64,000 bases of DNA from Allorhizobium undicola ORS 992 = ATCC 700741 (lineage in GTDB: Bacteria; Pseudomonadota; Alphaproteobacteria; Rhizobiales; Rhizobiaceae), in assembly GCF_000621665.1 (NCBI RefSeq), contig NZ_JHXQ01000007.1, forward strand, positions 62,001 to 126,000, written 5' to 3'. Made by a program: the position numbers and the translations under genes. Below are positions 55,405 through 63,965 of the stretch, piece after piece. Each line of letters starts with the position of its first letter. Positions within the stretch are counted from its first letter, which is position 1. The notes under the pieces were generated by a model that ran no database searches, was not told the origin of the DNA, and was given only the letters and a program-made list of their open reading frames with translations.

Positions 55405-55949
55405 TCACCGCCGGTTTCCAGCTCGGCTTCCGCCTCTTCTCGCGACATGTCCAGTACCCGGCGGGCGAGGTCGAAGCTGAAGCCGTTGCGGGCAAAGGCA
55501 GCCAATTGCCGGGCTCGTTGTTCAAGCCGGTCGCCATGGCGGTCGAAGGGGCCATAGCCACGCTTGCGGGCAAGAATAATGGCGGCACTGACATCGTCTG
55601 CGTTTTGCATGGCGCTTTCGACAATTGCCGCCTCTATTCCCTTGGAGCGCAAGCCGTGGGCAATGGCGCGGCTGGATTTGCCCTGGCGGGCCTGTGAGCG
55701 AAGTTTCACTTCGGCAAAGTTTTTATCGTTCAATGCGCCAAGCTGCCGGCCATAGGCAATCGCGGCCTCGGCCAGAAGGCTGCATTCCTCGTCGCCGATC
55801 TCCTCGAATTTCTGCCGCGCCTTGCGGATGATCTGTTCCCGGAGCTGCTGTTCGCTCAACATGCGTCGGGACAGGCGATAGGCGGCTGAATTTCGTGCCC
55901 AGCTTATCCGTCGTGTTTCCACCCCTGTAAATTCCGGCGTGTCGTCCAT
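55398..55949 (-). CDS. recX: RecX family regulatory protein
   Basis: 183 residues, within the usual RecX size. Helical repeats with SRRMLSEQQLREQIIRKARQKF and QARQGKSSRAIAHGLRSKGI, then ILARKRGYGPF and FARNGFSFDLARRVLDM. RecX binds RecA filaments and inhibits them. Unlike many bacteria it is not beside recA here; it is coupled to the phosphopantetheinyl transferase gene. Confidence 0.88.
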   Translation of the reverse strand: MDDTPEFTGVETRRISWARNSAAYRLSRRMLSEQQLREQIIRKARQKFEEIGDEECSLLAEAAIAYGRQLGALNDKNFAEVKLRSQARQGKSSRAIAHGLRSKGIEAAIVESAMQNADDVSAAIILARKRGYGPFDRHGDRLEQRARQLAAFARNGFSFDLARRVLDMSREEAEAELETGGEW

Positions 55950-56128
55950 TCTTCAAGCCCATATTACTCATCATGCCGTCTTTCGGCGCCAGCATATGTC
56001 AGCACCATCTGCGAAAAAGAATGATGAGTTTCAATGTGCTTCCTATAGGGCATTTCAAGCAGAAGAGAAACAGGATGGGGCGCGAAGAGCCTTATGCCCT
56101 TCGCTGATCCCAGCCATTCCATCTGCAT

Positions 56129-56986
56129 TCATGCCGGCGCTGCCGCCATGGCGCCCATGCGCAAGGCGCCTGCACGTGGGGCTGATTTGGTGCGGGCGGC
56201 AGGAATGGGATTTTCCCCATCGATCAGGCCAAGCAGGATAGCTTTGACCACGGCCTGCGTGCGGTTCACCGCCTCAAGCTTCTTCTTTACCGATTCCATG
56301 TAGAATTCGACGGACTTTTCGGAAATACCGAGGATCTGGGCAATCTCCCAGGAGGATTTGCCGCGCGAAACCCAGAGGGTCGTTTCGCGCTCACGCGCGG
56401 ACAGAAAAGAGCGTCGCCGTCCGACATTGCTGACCAGGCGCTCTTCCATGACGATGCGAAGCGCATGGGCGTGGAAGAATTGCGCGATGACATAAAGAAG
56501 ATTGTCATCCTTGCGGCCGCGGCGCTGCTCCATGCCGCCCTTGGGTGGGATAACCGTCAGCATGGCGACTTCACCATGCTTGGACATCAGCGGAATGGTC
56601 AGGCCGTCGCGGATGCCGGCTTCTGCCGCTTCCTTCATCACCTGCCGCTGGCTGGGGGAAAGCGTTGCCATGTCGATGACGCCTTCCCAGCGGAAGGGGG
56701 TCTTGCGGCCGAGGCAGCAATCGACCACCGGATCGTGATTGACATATTGACGGGCGACATATTGCGCCATCCACGTGTCCGGATAGCTGAAGATGCCGTA
56801 GGTCTGCCGGGCGGAGCCGCCTTCGTAAAGGGCGGAATGCTGAACAATGTGATAGGCAAAATACTGGTAGCCAAGCCGCGAGACCGTTTCCTCAAGCAGA
56901 GCCTTCAGCTCGGCAACGGTCTGTGCACTGCCGATCCGGCTGGTGAACTGGTCGAAAACGTCATTGGAATGGACATCGATATACAT
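56129..56986 (-). CDS. LuxR-type quorum-sensing regulator, BabR/BlxR-like
   Basis: 285 residues. Autoinducer-binding domain with the family's ligand residues Trp72, Tyr76, Asp85-Pro86 and Trp100 in order; C-terminal LuxR helix-turn-helix (LSARERETTLWVSRGKSSWEIAQILGISEKSVEFYMESVKKKL). No luxI-type synthase is in the window, so it is an orphan receptor here. Size and sequence character suggest the Brucella BabR (BlxR) regulator rather than VjbR; the symbol is left open. A Pro/Ala-rich tail of about 25 residues follows the DNA-binding domain. Confidence 0.87.
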   Translation of the reverse strand: MYIDVHSNDVFDQFTSRIGSAQTVAELKALLEETVSRLGYQYFAYHIVQHSALYEGGSARQTYGIFSYPDTWMAQYVARQYVNHDPVVDCCLGRKTPFRWEGVIDMATLSPSQRQVMKEAAEAGIRDGLTIPLMSKHGEVAMLTVIPPKGGMEQRRGRKDDNLLYVIAQFFHAHALRIVMEERLVSNVGRRRSFLSARERETTLWVSRGKSSWEIAQILGISEKSVEFYMESVKKKLEAVNRTQAVVKAILLGLIDGENPIPAARTKSAPRAGALRMGAMAAAPA

Positions 56987-57498
56987 AAAGCACCCCGTCT
57001 GAAATTAAGGAAATGCAAATCGCGCCTCTCAACAGCCTTGGGCGGTACGAAAAAAATCCCGCAACCGGCTGTTTCCCGTCTCTTGCCGTGCAGCGCCCTT
57101 AAAAATCCGGGCTTTTGCATTACAATGGCCGCTCATCCTGTGAATGTGCGGAAGGACGAAACAGGCATTTCCAAGTAAAACATAAGCAATTCAAAAAAAG
57201 GTATACGCATAAAACGAACCTGCGTTTCGACCGGGTATGGTGATCGATCCGCCTGTATTATGTTGCATAGCACAATGCTTTGCGTAGCCCAAGCCCCCTT
57301 GTGCTTTGCGGAGAAAGGCCGTTAATGCCCCGTTAAATTGCAGGTGAATTGCGCAACTGCGCTTGTATAAATTATCGGCTGTGCCTGTCCCGATCGTGCT
57401 TCATCGGCATTTCGTCTGCTAAACACGTGAATTCCCGTGGTTCCATGTTGTTGCGTTCATGTCTTCCCGCAGTTGGCGGTCACGGTGACAGAATGAAC
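56987..57498. other. 512-bp leader/promoter region of the LuxR-type gene
   Basis: Both flanking genes are on the minus strand, so this is upstream of the LuxR-type gene. It holds AT-rich runs close to the gene (57167-57200) and, at 57424-57439, a near-perfect 16-bp dyad CACGTGAATTCCCGTG (14 of 16 positions symmetric). No small gene or RNA was recognised. Confidence 0.45.
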
Positions 57499-58536
57499 TT
57501 ACACGCTATAGATGCAATCCAGAATATCAGATACCGCACAGAAATCTTCTGCTTCGCGTTCAAATTTTCCGCCATTCGCCAGTTTTTTCAACCATTGCAC
57601 CGCCGCAAGTCCACCCCAGTCTTCCGGCGGACCACAAAGAAGCTCGCTGGTGGTGGCGTGAAGGAGCCGTGTCTCGAAGTTATGGAAGGATCCTGCCATA
57701 TTGGCGAAGCTCGCGCCCGCCTGTGTGCCGTGGATATCGGCACGAATCACGGCATCCGTTCCGGCATGAAGATGCCAGGAACAGGCAAGACGCAGCATGG
57801 TACCATTTTCCGTTCTGAGTTGAGCTGCTGCATGATCTTCTACCGCGCCTCCGGTTTGTGCTCGGTCTTCTGGCGTGAGCAGCGAGCCCCCACTGTGCAG
57901 GCTGGCGCAAACCTGCTTTATTTTCGGAAAATCCAGTAACCAGAGCCCCATGTCAACCAGATGCACGCCAAGATCGATGAGGCAGCCGCCGCCGGATTGT
58001 GCCTTGTCGAAGAACCAGGACTTGCCCGGACCATAGGCGTTGTGAAAAACTAGGTCGAGGGCAAAGACCTTGCCCAGGCGATCCTCCCTTATCGCTTTCC
58101 GGATTGCCTGAAGGCCGCGCGTATGGCGATAGGAAAGATCGAGCCCCAGCAACCGGTCGGCTTTTCTTGCCGTTTCCACAACGGCGCGCACTTCCCCTCC
58201 GTTGCGGCCAAGCGGCTTCTGACAAAAGACCGCCTTGCCGCTTTCGAGCGCCGCGATGGCCTGACAGGCGTGCATACCGCTTGGACTGGCGATGACCACA
58301 GCGTCAAGATCGGCTTCGAGCAAGGTCTCGAAGGAGGCGGCAATCTCGGCGTCGGGCGCAAGCGTGCGGGCTTTGGCAATCATATCTTCACAGGGGTCTT
58401 GCAGCATGGCGGCACGCGCCAGTCCGCTTTTCAAGAGCGCCTCCATGCGGTTGAGGCCGATCCAGCCTGTACCGGCAAAGCCGAGCCGCAGGAGGGACGC
58501 AGCAGGTGGGGAGGGCGGCCAGGACGGGATTGTCAT
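57499..58536 (-). CDS. Gfo/Idh/MocA-family sugar oxidoreductase
   Basis: 345 residues. N-terminal Rossmann fold LGFAGTGWIGLNRMEALLKSG, then VVIASPSGMHACQAIAALESGKAVFCQKPLGRN, with the lysine in QKPLG (EKP in most relatives). C-terminal domain has GGGCLIDLGVHLVDMGLWLL, carrying the DxGxHxxD active-site pattern. It would oxidise or reduce a sugar or sugar nucleotide with NAD(P). Its ATG overlaps the stop of the MDR gene, so the two are a coupled pair. The substrate is unknown. Confidence 0.87.
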   Translation of the reverse strand: MTIPSWPPSPPAASLLRLGFAGTGWIGLNRMEALLKSGLARAAMLQDPCEDMIAKARTLAPDAEIAASFETLLEADLDAVVIASPSGMHACQAIAALESGKAVFCQKPLGRNGGEVRAVVETARKADRLLGLDLSYRHTRGLQAIRKAIREDRLGKVFALDLVFHNAYGPGKSWFFDKAQSGGGCLIDLGVHLVDMGLWLLDFPKIKQVCASLHSGGSLLTPEDRAQTGGAVEDHAAAQLRTENGTMLRLACSWHLHAGTDAVIRADIHGTQAGASFANMAGSFHNFETRLLHATTSELLCGPPEDWGGLAAVQWLKKLANGGKFEREAEDFCAVSDILDCIYSV

Positions 58537-59519
58537 GAGAGTTTCAGCCAGGCCTTGAGAAAGCCTTCCGGGCGGTCGCGGGTAGCGTTCAGGGCCACAG
58601 CCAGTTCCTCCAGCCCGTAACAATGGGTCAGCAGTGGTTGTGGATCGAACCTGCCCTTGAGCGTTGCCGCGACGGCCTCTTCCATGCCCTGCCTGTATCG
58701 GGCGGGGTCACGTTCATGGGCATTGATGACATCCAGCCCGCGCCAGTTCCAGAGCTGCATGTTGATCTGTCGAGGGCCGTCCTGATGATATCCAGCGATG
58801 ATGAGTCTGCCGCGTTCTTTCGTGAGTTCTGCAGCCAGATCGAGTGGCCAGGCCTTGCCTGTGGCTTCGATGACGATGTCGCAGAAGCGGCCTTGCGTCA
58901 GCTCCTGCACCTGTTCAATGATCGCCCAATGGTCATCGAGGGGCAGGCTGTGATGTGCGCCGCAGGTCTGGGCGGTGCGGAGAGAAAATTCGCGCCGTGA
59001 GAGCGCAATGACCTCAGCGCCTTCGTTGACGGCAAGCTGTGTCAGAAGGGCGCCGAGGAAGCCGATGCCGATGATGGCGACCGTGTCGCCGGCCTTTATC
59101 CGGCTGCGGCGGAAGATGTTCATCGCGCAGCCCAGAGGCTCGCCGGGGAATGGCAGGCCTACCAGTTCATCCGGTAGCTTTACGACGGCTTGCTCCCTGG
59201 CAAGGTCATAGTGGGCATAGGCATTGTGTGAAAGGGCGGCCACCCGCTCGCCTGGCCTGATTGCCGTGACATTGGCTCCGACGGCATCCACAACGCCCCA
59301 ACCTTCATGGCCCAACGCTCCCGGCTCGGTTGGAAAATGCATCCAGTCCGGTCCTGCCCATGGCCCGAGATTTGAGGCGCAGACCCCGCATCCCTCAAGT
59401 CTGATGCGAACCTCGTCCACTTCGGGAGAGGGGACGGGCCGGGCCTCCACCCGGACACGGCCCGGGCCGGTGACGATGGCTGCCTGCATCAGCCCGCTTG
59501 TGCTGTTTTGATGGTCCAT
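58533..59519 (-). CDS. MDR-family (zinc alcohol dehydrogenase-like) dehydrogenase
   Basis: 328 residues from the ATG at 59519 (GAGG upstream). GroES-like N-terminal domain with Cys44/Cys47 (GCGVCASN) and GHEGWG; the structural-zinc cluster of four cysteines found in many alcohol dehydrogenases is missing. Cofactor domain motif VAIIGIGFLGALLTQLA. Cotranslated with the Gfo/Idh/MocA gene and divergent from the epimerase operon 194 bases away. MDR-Gfo pairs occur in sugar and polyol modification, and a role in making an unusual sugar of this locus is inferred. Confidence 0.85.
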   Translation of the reverse strand: MDHQNSTSGLMQAAIVTGPGRVRVEARPVPSPEVDEVRIRLEGCGVCASNLGPWAGPDWMHFPTEPGALGHEGWGVVDAVGANVTAIRPGERVAALSHNAYAHYDLAREQAVVKLPDELVGLPFPGEPLGCAMNIFRRSRIKAGDTVAIIGIGFLGALLTQLAVNEGAEVIALSRREFSLRTAQTCGAHHSLPLDDHWAIIEQVQELTQGRFCDIVIEATGKAWPLDLAAELTKERGRLIIAGYHQDGPRQINMQLWNWRGLDVINAHERDPARYRQGMEEAVAATLKGRFDPQPLLTHCYGLEELAVALNATRDRPEGFLKAWLKLS

Positions 59520-59713
59520 CCCTGTCCTCGCGTGGCTTGAATGACGGAAATCATTGAGAGCCTCCCAACACGCGTCGGGATGTTTCGTTCCGGAAGAAGA
59601 TGAAGACGTCATAGTCGAAGAAAATGTCTCTGAAGATGAAGAAGTGCGGAACAATCCACCAATGCTCCGGTTCGGACGGCATCAACAACACTTTCGGCAG
59701 GTAATTGCACTCC

Positions 59714-60823
59714 ATGTCTCAAACCGTTCTCGTTACTGGTGGATCAGGATTTATTGGTCGTCACGTTGCCGCTGAACTTGTTGAAAACGGCTATAGGACC
59801 AGGGTTCTCGATGCGCTGATCGATCAGGTCCATGGTCAGGGGCAGGCCGACCTGCCGCCGGAGGTGGAGTTCAGACAGGGCGATGTGCGCGATGCGGACA
59901 CTGTGCGCGGCGCGCTGAGGGGGTGCGATGCGGTCATTCATCTGGCGGCGGAGGTCGGCGTCGGCCAATCCATGTACGAAATCACGCGCTATGTCTCCGC
60001 CAACGATCTGGGAACGGCGGTGCTGCTGGAAGCCATGATCGGCGCGCCGGTTGAAACGGTGATCGTTGCCTCCTCCATGAGCGTTTATGGTGAAGGTCTC
60101 TACCAGGGAGGCGGAGGGCAGCGGCTGGAGCGGGTGCGGCGCAGGCCGCAGGCACTGAGGGCAGGCCGATGGGATCCCGTCGATGGCGAAGGTCACATTC
60201 TGTCTCCCATTGCGACGGATGAGGAAAAGCCCGTCGATCTGGCCTCCATTTATGCGCTTACCAAATATGCGCAGGAGCGCGCCGTGCTGATTTTTGCTGA
60301 GGCCTATGGCATACGCGCTTCGGCGCTGCGGCTGTTCAACGTGTTCGGAACCGGGCAGGCTCTGGCCAATCCCTATACGGGTGTGCTGGTAAATTTCGCC
60401 TCCCGGCTGGCCAATGGCGAACGCCCGATGATCTTCGAAGATGGCCGTCAGAGGCGGGATTTCGTGCACGTTCGAGATGTGGCGCGCGCCTTTCGTCTGG
60501 CACTCGAAAACAACAGGGCGAATGGCGAGGTTATCAACATCGGCAGCGGCAAGGCCTATGCCATAGCCGAGATTGCCCGCTTGCTGGCCGATGCAATGGG
60601 CGTGCCTCATCTGGAGCCTGACATCGTGAACAAGGCCCGAGCGGGGGATATCCGCAACTGCTTTGCTGATATTTCCAGGGCGCGAGATCTACTGGGTTTC
60701 GAGCCGCGCTATCGGCTGGAAGACACTTTGGCGCCTTTTGCTGAATGGGTGCGGGAGGTGGGCGCGGAAGACCGCGGCCCGGATATGCGCCGCCAGCTGG
60801 AAGAAAGAGGGCTGGTGTCATGA
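59714..60823 (+). CDS. NAD-dependent sugar epimerase/dehydratase (extended SDR)
   Basis: 369 residues. VLVTGGSGFIGRHVAAELVENGYRTRVLD at the N-terminus, HLAAEVGVGQSMYE, serine region VIVASSMSVYGEG and catalytic tyrosine-lysine in YALTKYAQE (about residue 182-190). An inserted arginine-rich segment (RLERVRRRPQALRAGR) precedes the active site. It acts on a nucleotide sugar, perhaps dTDP- or UDP-linked; specificity is not visible. The stop overlaps the start of the fused hydrolase-epimerase gene (ATGA). Confidence 0.87.
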   Translation: MSQTVLVTGGSGFIGRHVAAELVENGYRTRVLDALIDQVHGQGQADLPPEVEFRQGDVRDADTVRGALRGCDAVIHLAAEVGVGQSMYEITRYVSANDLGTAVLLEAMIGAPVETVIVASSMSVYGEGLYQGGGGQRLERVRRRPQALRAGRWDPVDGEGHILSPIATDEEKPVDLASIYALTKYAQERAVLIFAEAYGIRASALRLFNVFGTGQALANPYTGVLVNFASRLANGERPMIFEDGRQRRDFVHVRDVARAFRLALENNRANGEVINIGSGKAYAIAEIARLLADAMGVPHLEPDIVNKARAGDIRNCFADISRARDLLGFEPRYRLEDTLAPFAEWVREVGAEDRGPDMRRQLEERGLVS

Positions 60824-62850
60824 ACCGCCATTCGGAAGATCCGGCCAGGGCGTGCCGCTTCGGTTTCGTCGAATGGTTCCGTCCAGGCGAATATGCCCGT
60901 AGCGAAGAGGTGTTGGCGGATATCCTCGCCGCAGGGGCAAGCCATTTGCGCACGCATCTTTCCTGGGCCGAATATCTGGCCCCGGGTGGTGAGGAATGGT
61001 TCGACTGGCTCATCCCGCGGCTGGGGGCGGCCATCGATCTTCTGCCCTGCCTTCACTACACGCCGCCTTCCCTGTCACGTACCGGCCGGTCCTCCGGCGC
61101 GCCGCGCGTGCTGAAGGATTACGCCGATTTCGTCGATCATATCCTGACCCGGTACGGTGCATGGTTTACTCATGTGGAATTGTGGAACGAGCCGAACAAC
61201 CTGCTCGACTGGGACTGGCGGGAAGATCCCGAATTCGATCTGTTTTGTGAAATGGTGGGCGCTGCGGCCTATTGGGCGCGCCATCGAGGCTTCAAGCCCG
61301 TGCTGGGAGGCCCATGCCCTTTCGATCCCTACTGGCTGAACCTGATGGGTGAGCGCGGCGTACTGGCTGTGGTGGAGGCCGTTGGCTTTCACGGTTTTCC
61401 GGGCACATGGGACAGCGAGGCGGCAAGCTGGGGTGGCTGGGATCTGCATCTTGGAGAAATGCGCCAGATCATGGACCGGCATAATCCCAGGGCGGAAATC
61501 TGGATCACCGAAACCGGCTATTCTACCTGGCGCAACGATGAACTCGAGCAGGTGCGTCGCTTTGCCAAGGCCATCAATCTGCCCGTGGCGCGCAGCTACT
61601 GGTACGGCTATCAGGATGTGGCCCCGGACGTGCCTGTGCAGGAAGGACTGTGGTTCGATCCACGCCATTATCATCTCGGGATCGCCGATCATCAGGGGCA
61701 TCCCAAGTTGCTGGGAAGGTTGTTGCAGGAAGGCGGCCTGAGCCGTGTCGATGATGTGGCGCGCTTGCAGGGGCCGGGCATCATGCGGCCGGCAAGACCC
61801 CTCGTGATAAGCGGGGGTGCGGGCTTCATCGGCAGCAATCTGGCCGACAGCTTTTTGCGGGAGGGACGCGAAGTCATCGTCATCGACAATCTCAGCCGCC
61901 CCGGCGTCGATCGTAATCTTGCCTGGCTTGAGGAGCGTCATGGCGGGCGAGTGCATCCTGCTCTCATCGATATTCGCGATCTTCCCGCGCTGGAGCCTGC
62001 TTTGGCCGATGCGTCAGCCGTCTTTCATCTGGCGGCTCAAACGGCGGTGACGACCAGTCTCGAGCGGCCGATCGACGATTTCGAAATAAACGCCCGTGGA
62101 ACGATCAATCTGCTGGAAGCCGTGCGCAAGGCCGGGCGGCAGGCTCCGGTTATCTTCGCCAGCACCAATAAAGTCTATGGCGCGTTGCCGGATCTGGCGA
62201 TGATCGAGACAGAGGATCGCTATGTTCCAGCCGATCCCATGCTGCGGGCCCATGGCGTCGGCGAAGGGCGGGCGCTGGACTTCTGTACCCCTTATGGCTG
62301 CTCTAAAGGTGTCGCCGATCAATATGTGCTGGATTATGCCAAATCCTTCGGGCTGCCTTCAGCCGTCCTGCGCATGAGCTGTATTTACGGGCCGCGCCAG
62401 TTCGGTACGGAGGATCAGGGTTGGGTGGCGCATTTTCTCATTCGCGCCCTGTCCGGAGAGGACATCTCCATTTATGGCGACGGCAAGCAGGTTCGTGACA
62501 TTCTCTTCATTGACGATGCTGTTGCGGCCTATCGCGCGGTCCATGCCGGAATTGCCGAGGTTAGCGGGCGCGCCTTCAACCTCGGCGGCGGTGCTGCCAA
62601 TGCGGTCAGCCTGAACATGGTGATCCGCGAGATCGACCGGCTGAGAGGGCGCGGGACCGGACGGAATCTCGCGCCCTGGCGGGCCGGAGACCAGCTTTAT
62701 TTCGTAGCTGATACGCGTGCCTTGCGGGATGCGTTTGGCTGGCGGGCCGCGACGGAGTGGCGGAAAGGTTTGTCGGCCCTGCATGACTGGCTGGTTGAAC
62801 ATCGCTTCCCGCATCTTGCTGAAGAGGGTCGGCGGAGTGCGGCCCGATGA
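60820..62850 (+). CDS. Fusion of a clan GH-A-like glycoside hydrolase and an SDR sugar epimerase
   Basis: 676 residues. Residues 1 to about 320 look like a TIM-barrel hydrolase of clan GH-A (xylosidase/GH39- or GH5-like): candidate acid/base Glu124 in ELWNEPNN and nucleophile Glu231 in WITETGYS, with GFHGFPGTWD and YWYGYQD between and after. There is no signal peptide. From about residue 327 an extended SDR begins: PLVISGGAGFIGSNLADSF, VIDNLSRPGVDRNLAWL, TNKVYG and YGCSK (Tyr492, Lys496), closest in pattern to CDP-paratose 2-epimerases (RfbE/TyvE). A possible internal ATG at 61783 lacks a clear ribosome-binding site, so one fused protein is likely. ATGA overlaps link it to both neighbours. 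Confidence 0.85.
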   Translation: MNRHSEDPARACRFGFVEWFRPGEYARSEEVLADILAAGASHLRTHLSWAEYLAPGGEEWFDWLIPRLGAAIDLLPCLHYTPPSLSRTGRSSGAPRVLKDYADFVDHILTRYGAWFTHVELWNEPNNLLDWDWREDPEFDLFCEMVGAAAYWARHRGFKPVLGGPCPFDPYWLNLMGERGVLAVVEAVGFHGFPGTWDSEAASWGGWDLHLGEMRQIMDRHNPRAEIWITETGYSTWRNDELEQVRRFAKAINLPVARSYWYGYQDVAPDVPVQEGLWFDPRHYHLGIADHQGHPKLLGRLLQEGGLSRVDDVARLQGPGIMRPARPLVISGGAGFIGSNLADSFLREGREVIVIDNLSRPGVDRNLAWLEERHGGRVHPALIDIRDLPALEPALADASAVFHLAAQTAVTTSLERPIDDFEINARGTINLLEAVRKAGRQAPVIFASTNKVYGALPDLAMIETEDRYVPADPMLRAHGVGEGRALDFCTPYGCSKGVADQYVLDYAKSFGLPSAVLRMSCIYGPRQFGTEDQGWVAHFLIRALSGEDISIYGDGKQVRDILFIDDAVAAYRAVHAGIAEVSGRAFNLGGGAANAVSLNMVIREIDRLRGRGTGRNLAPWRAGDQLYFVADTRALRDAFGWRAATEWRKGLSALHDWLVEHRFPHLAEEGRRSAAR

Positions 62851-63965
62851 AGGCTTTTCCCAGCCGCATTCTGATGACGGTGGATGCCGTTGGCGGTGTC
62901 TGGCGTTATTCTCTCGACCTTGCCGCGGAACTTGGCCGCCGAGGCGTGGAAACCATATTCGTCGGTCTTGGGCCGTCTCCAGAACCTCACCAGATTGCGG
63001 AGGCTGCCAAAACCGGCGAATTGCTGTGGCTCGGCCTGCCGCTGGACTGGATGGCAGGCTGTGTGCGAGACCTGGAGAGCGTGGCGCCGATGCTGGCGGA
63101 AACCGCGGAACGCTACCAGGTGGATCTGCTCCATCTCAATCTGCCTTCGCAGGCAAGCGGCCTTCATTCGCAAAAGCCGGTGGTTACCGTATCGCATTCC
63201 TGTATTCCCACCTGGTCCATGCAGGTCAAGGGGACCCGGCCCCCGCAGAACTGGCATTGGCACGGAGTCCTGAACCGGCAGGGATTGATGCAGGCAACGG
63301 CAGTGGTTGCCCCCAGCCATAGCCATGGCCAGGCATTGGAGACGTGTTATGGGCCTCTGCCACATCTTTCCGTAATCGAGAATGCGAGTGCGGTGCAAGC
63401 GTCCTGTCGGCAAAGAGATGCTGTGGTGTTTGCTGCGGGCCGCTGGTGGGATGAGGGCAAGAATGGCAGGGTTCTGGATGCCGCCGCCGGACTTTGCGGC
63501 CTGCCGGTTCTGATGGCCGGAGAATTACAGGGGCCGGAAGGGCAATCGCTTGTTCTCTCCCACGCCCGCGGACTCGGCCCCATGCCGCATCGGGCCATGG
63601 TGGCGGCGTTGGCGCAAGCCGAGATATTTGCTTCTCCCTCGCTTTACGAGCCCTTCGGGCTTGCAGCGCTTGAGGCAGCACGTTGCGGCGTTCCCATGGT
63701 GCTGGCTGACATTGCCACCTATCGCGAGCTTTGGCAGGACGCGGCCCTTTTTGCGCCACCCGATGATCCGGACGCCTTTGCTGCGGTAATTCGCGAGTTT
63801 CACCAGAGGCCACAGCAGCGGCAGGCGCTGGCAGCAAGAGCGATGTTTCGGGCCGCGGAGTTCACGCTGGCCCGGCAGGCAGATGCCATGCTGGCGCTTT
63901 ATCGCGGCTGCTCTGGCGCCAAAGCGGCTTCCCCTCTTTGCCTTTCAGCCCGGAGATTGTCATGA
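62847..63965 (+). CDS. Glycosyltransferase, GT-B fold (GT4-like)
   Basis: 372 residues. N-terminal RILMTVDAVGGVWRYSLDLAAELGRRGVET and a C-terminal donor-binding site AEIFASPSLYEPFGLAALEAARCGVPMVLADIATYRELW with the EX7E pattern. Cytoplasmic retaining transferase. It starts inside the stop of the fused hydrolase-epimerase and ends in an ATGA overlap with the next gene, the fourth consecutive coupling in this unit. Confidence 0.88.
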   Translation: MKAFPSRILMTVDAVGGVWRYSLDLAAELGRRGVETIFVGLGPSPEPHQIAEAAKTGELLWLGLPLDWMAGCVRDLESVAPMLAETAERYQVDLLHLNLPSQASGLHSQKPVVTVSHSCIPTWSMQVKGTRPPQNWHWHGVLNRQGLMQATAVVAPSHSHGQALETCYGPLPHLSVIENASAVQASCRQRDAVVFAAGRWWDEGKNGRVLDAAAGLCGLPVLMAGELQGPEGQSLVLSHARGLGPMPHRAMVAALAQAEIFASPSLYEPFGLAALEAARCGVPMVLADIATYRELWQDAALFAPPDDPDAFAAVIREFHQRPQQRQALAARAMFRAAEFTLARQADAMLALYRGCSGAKAASPLCLSARRLS

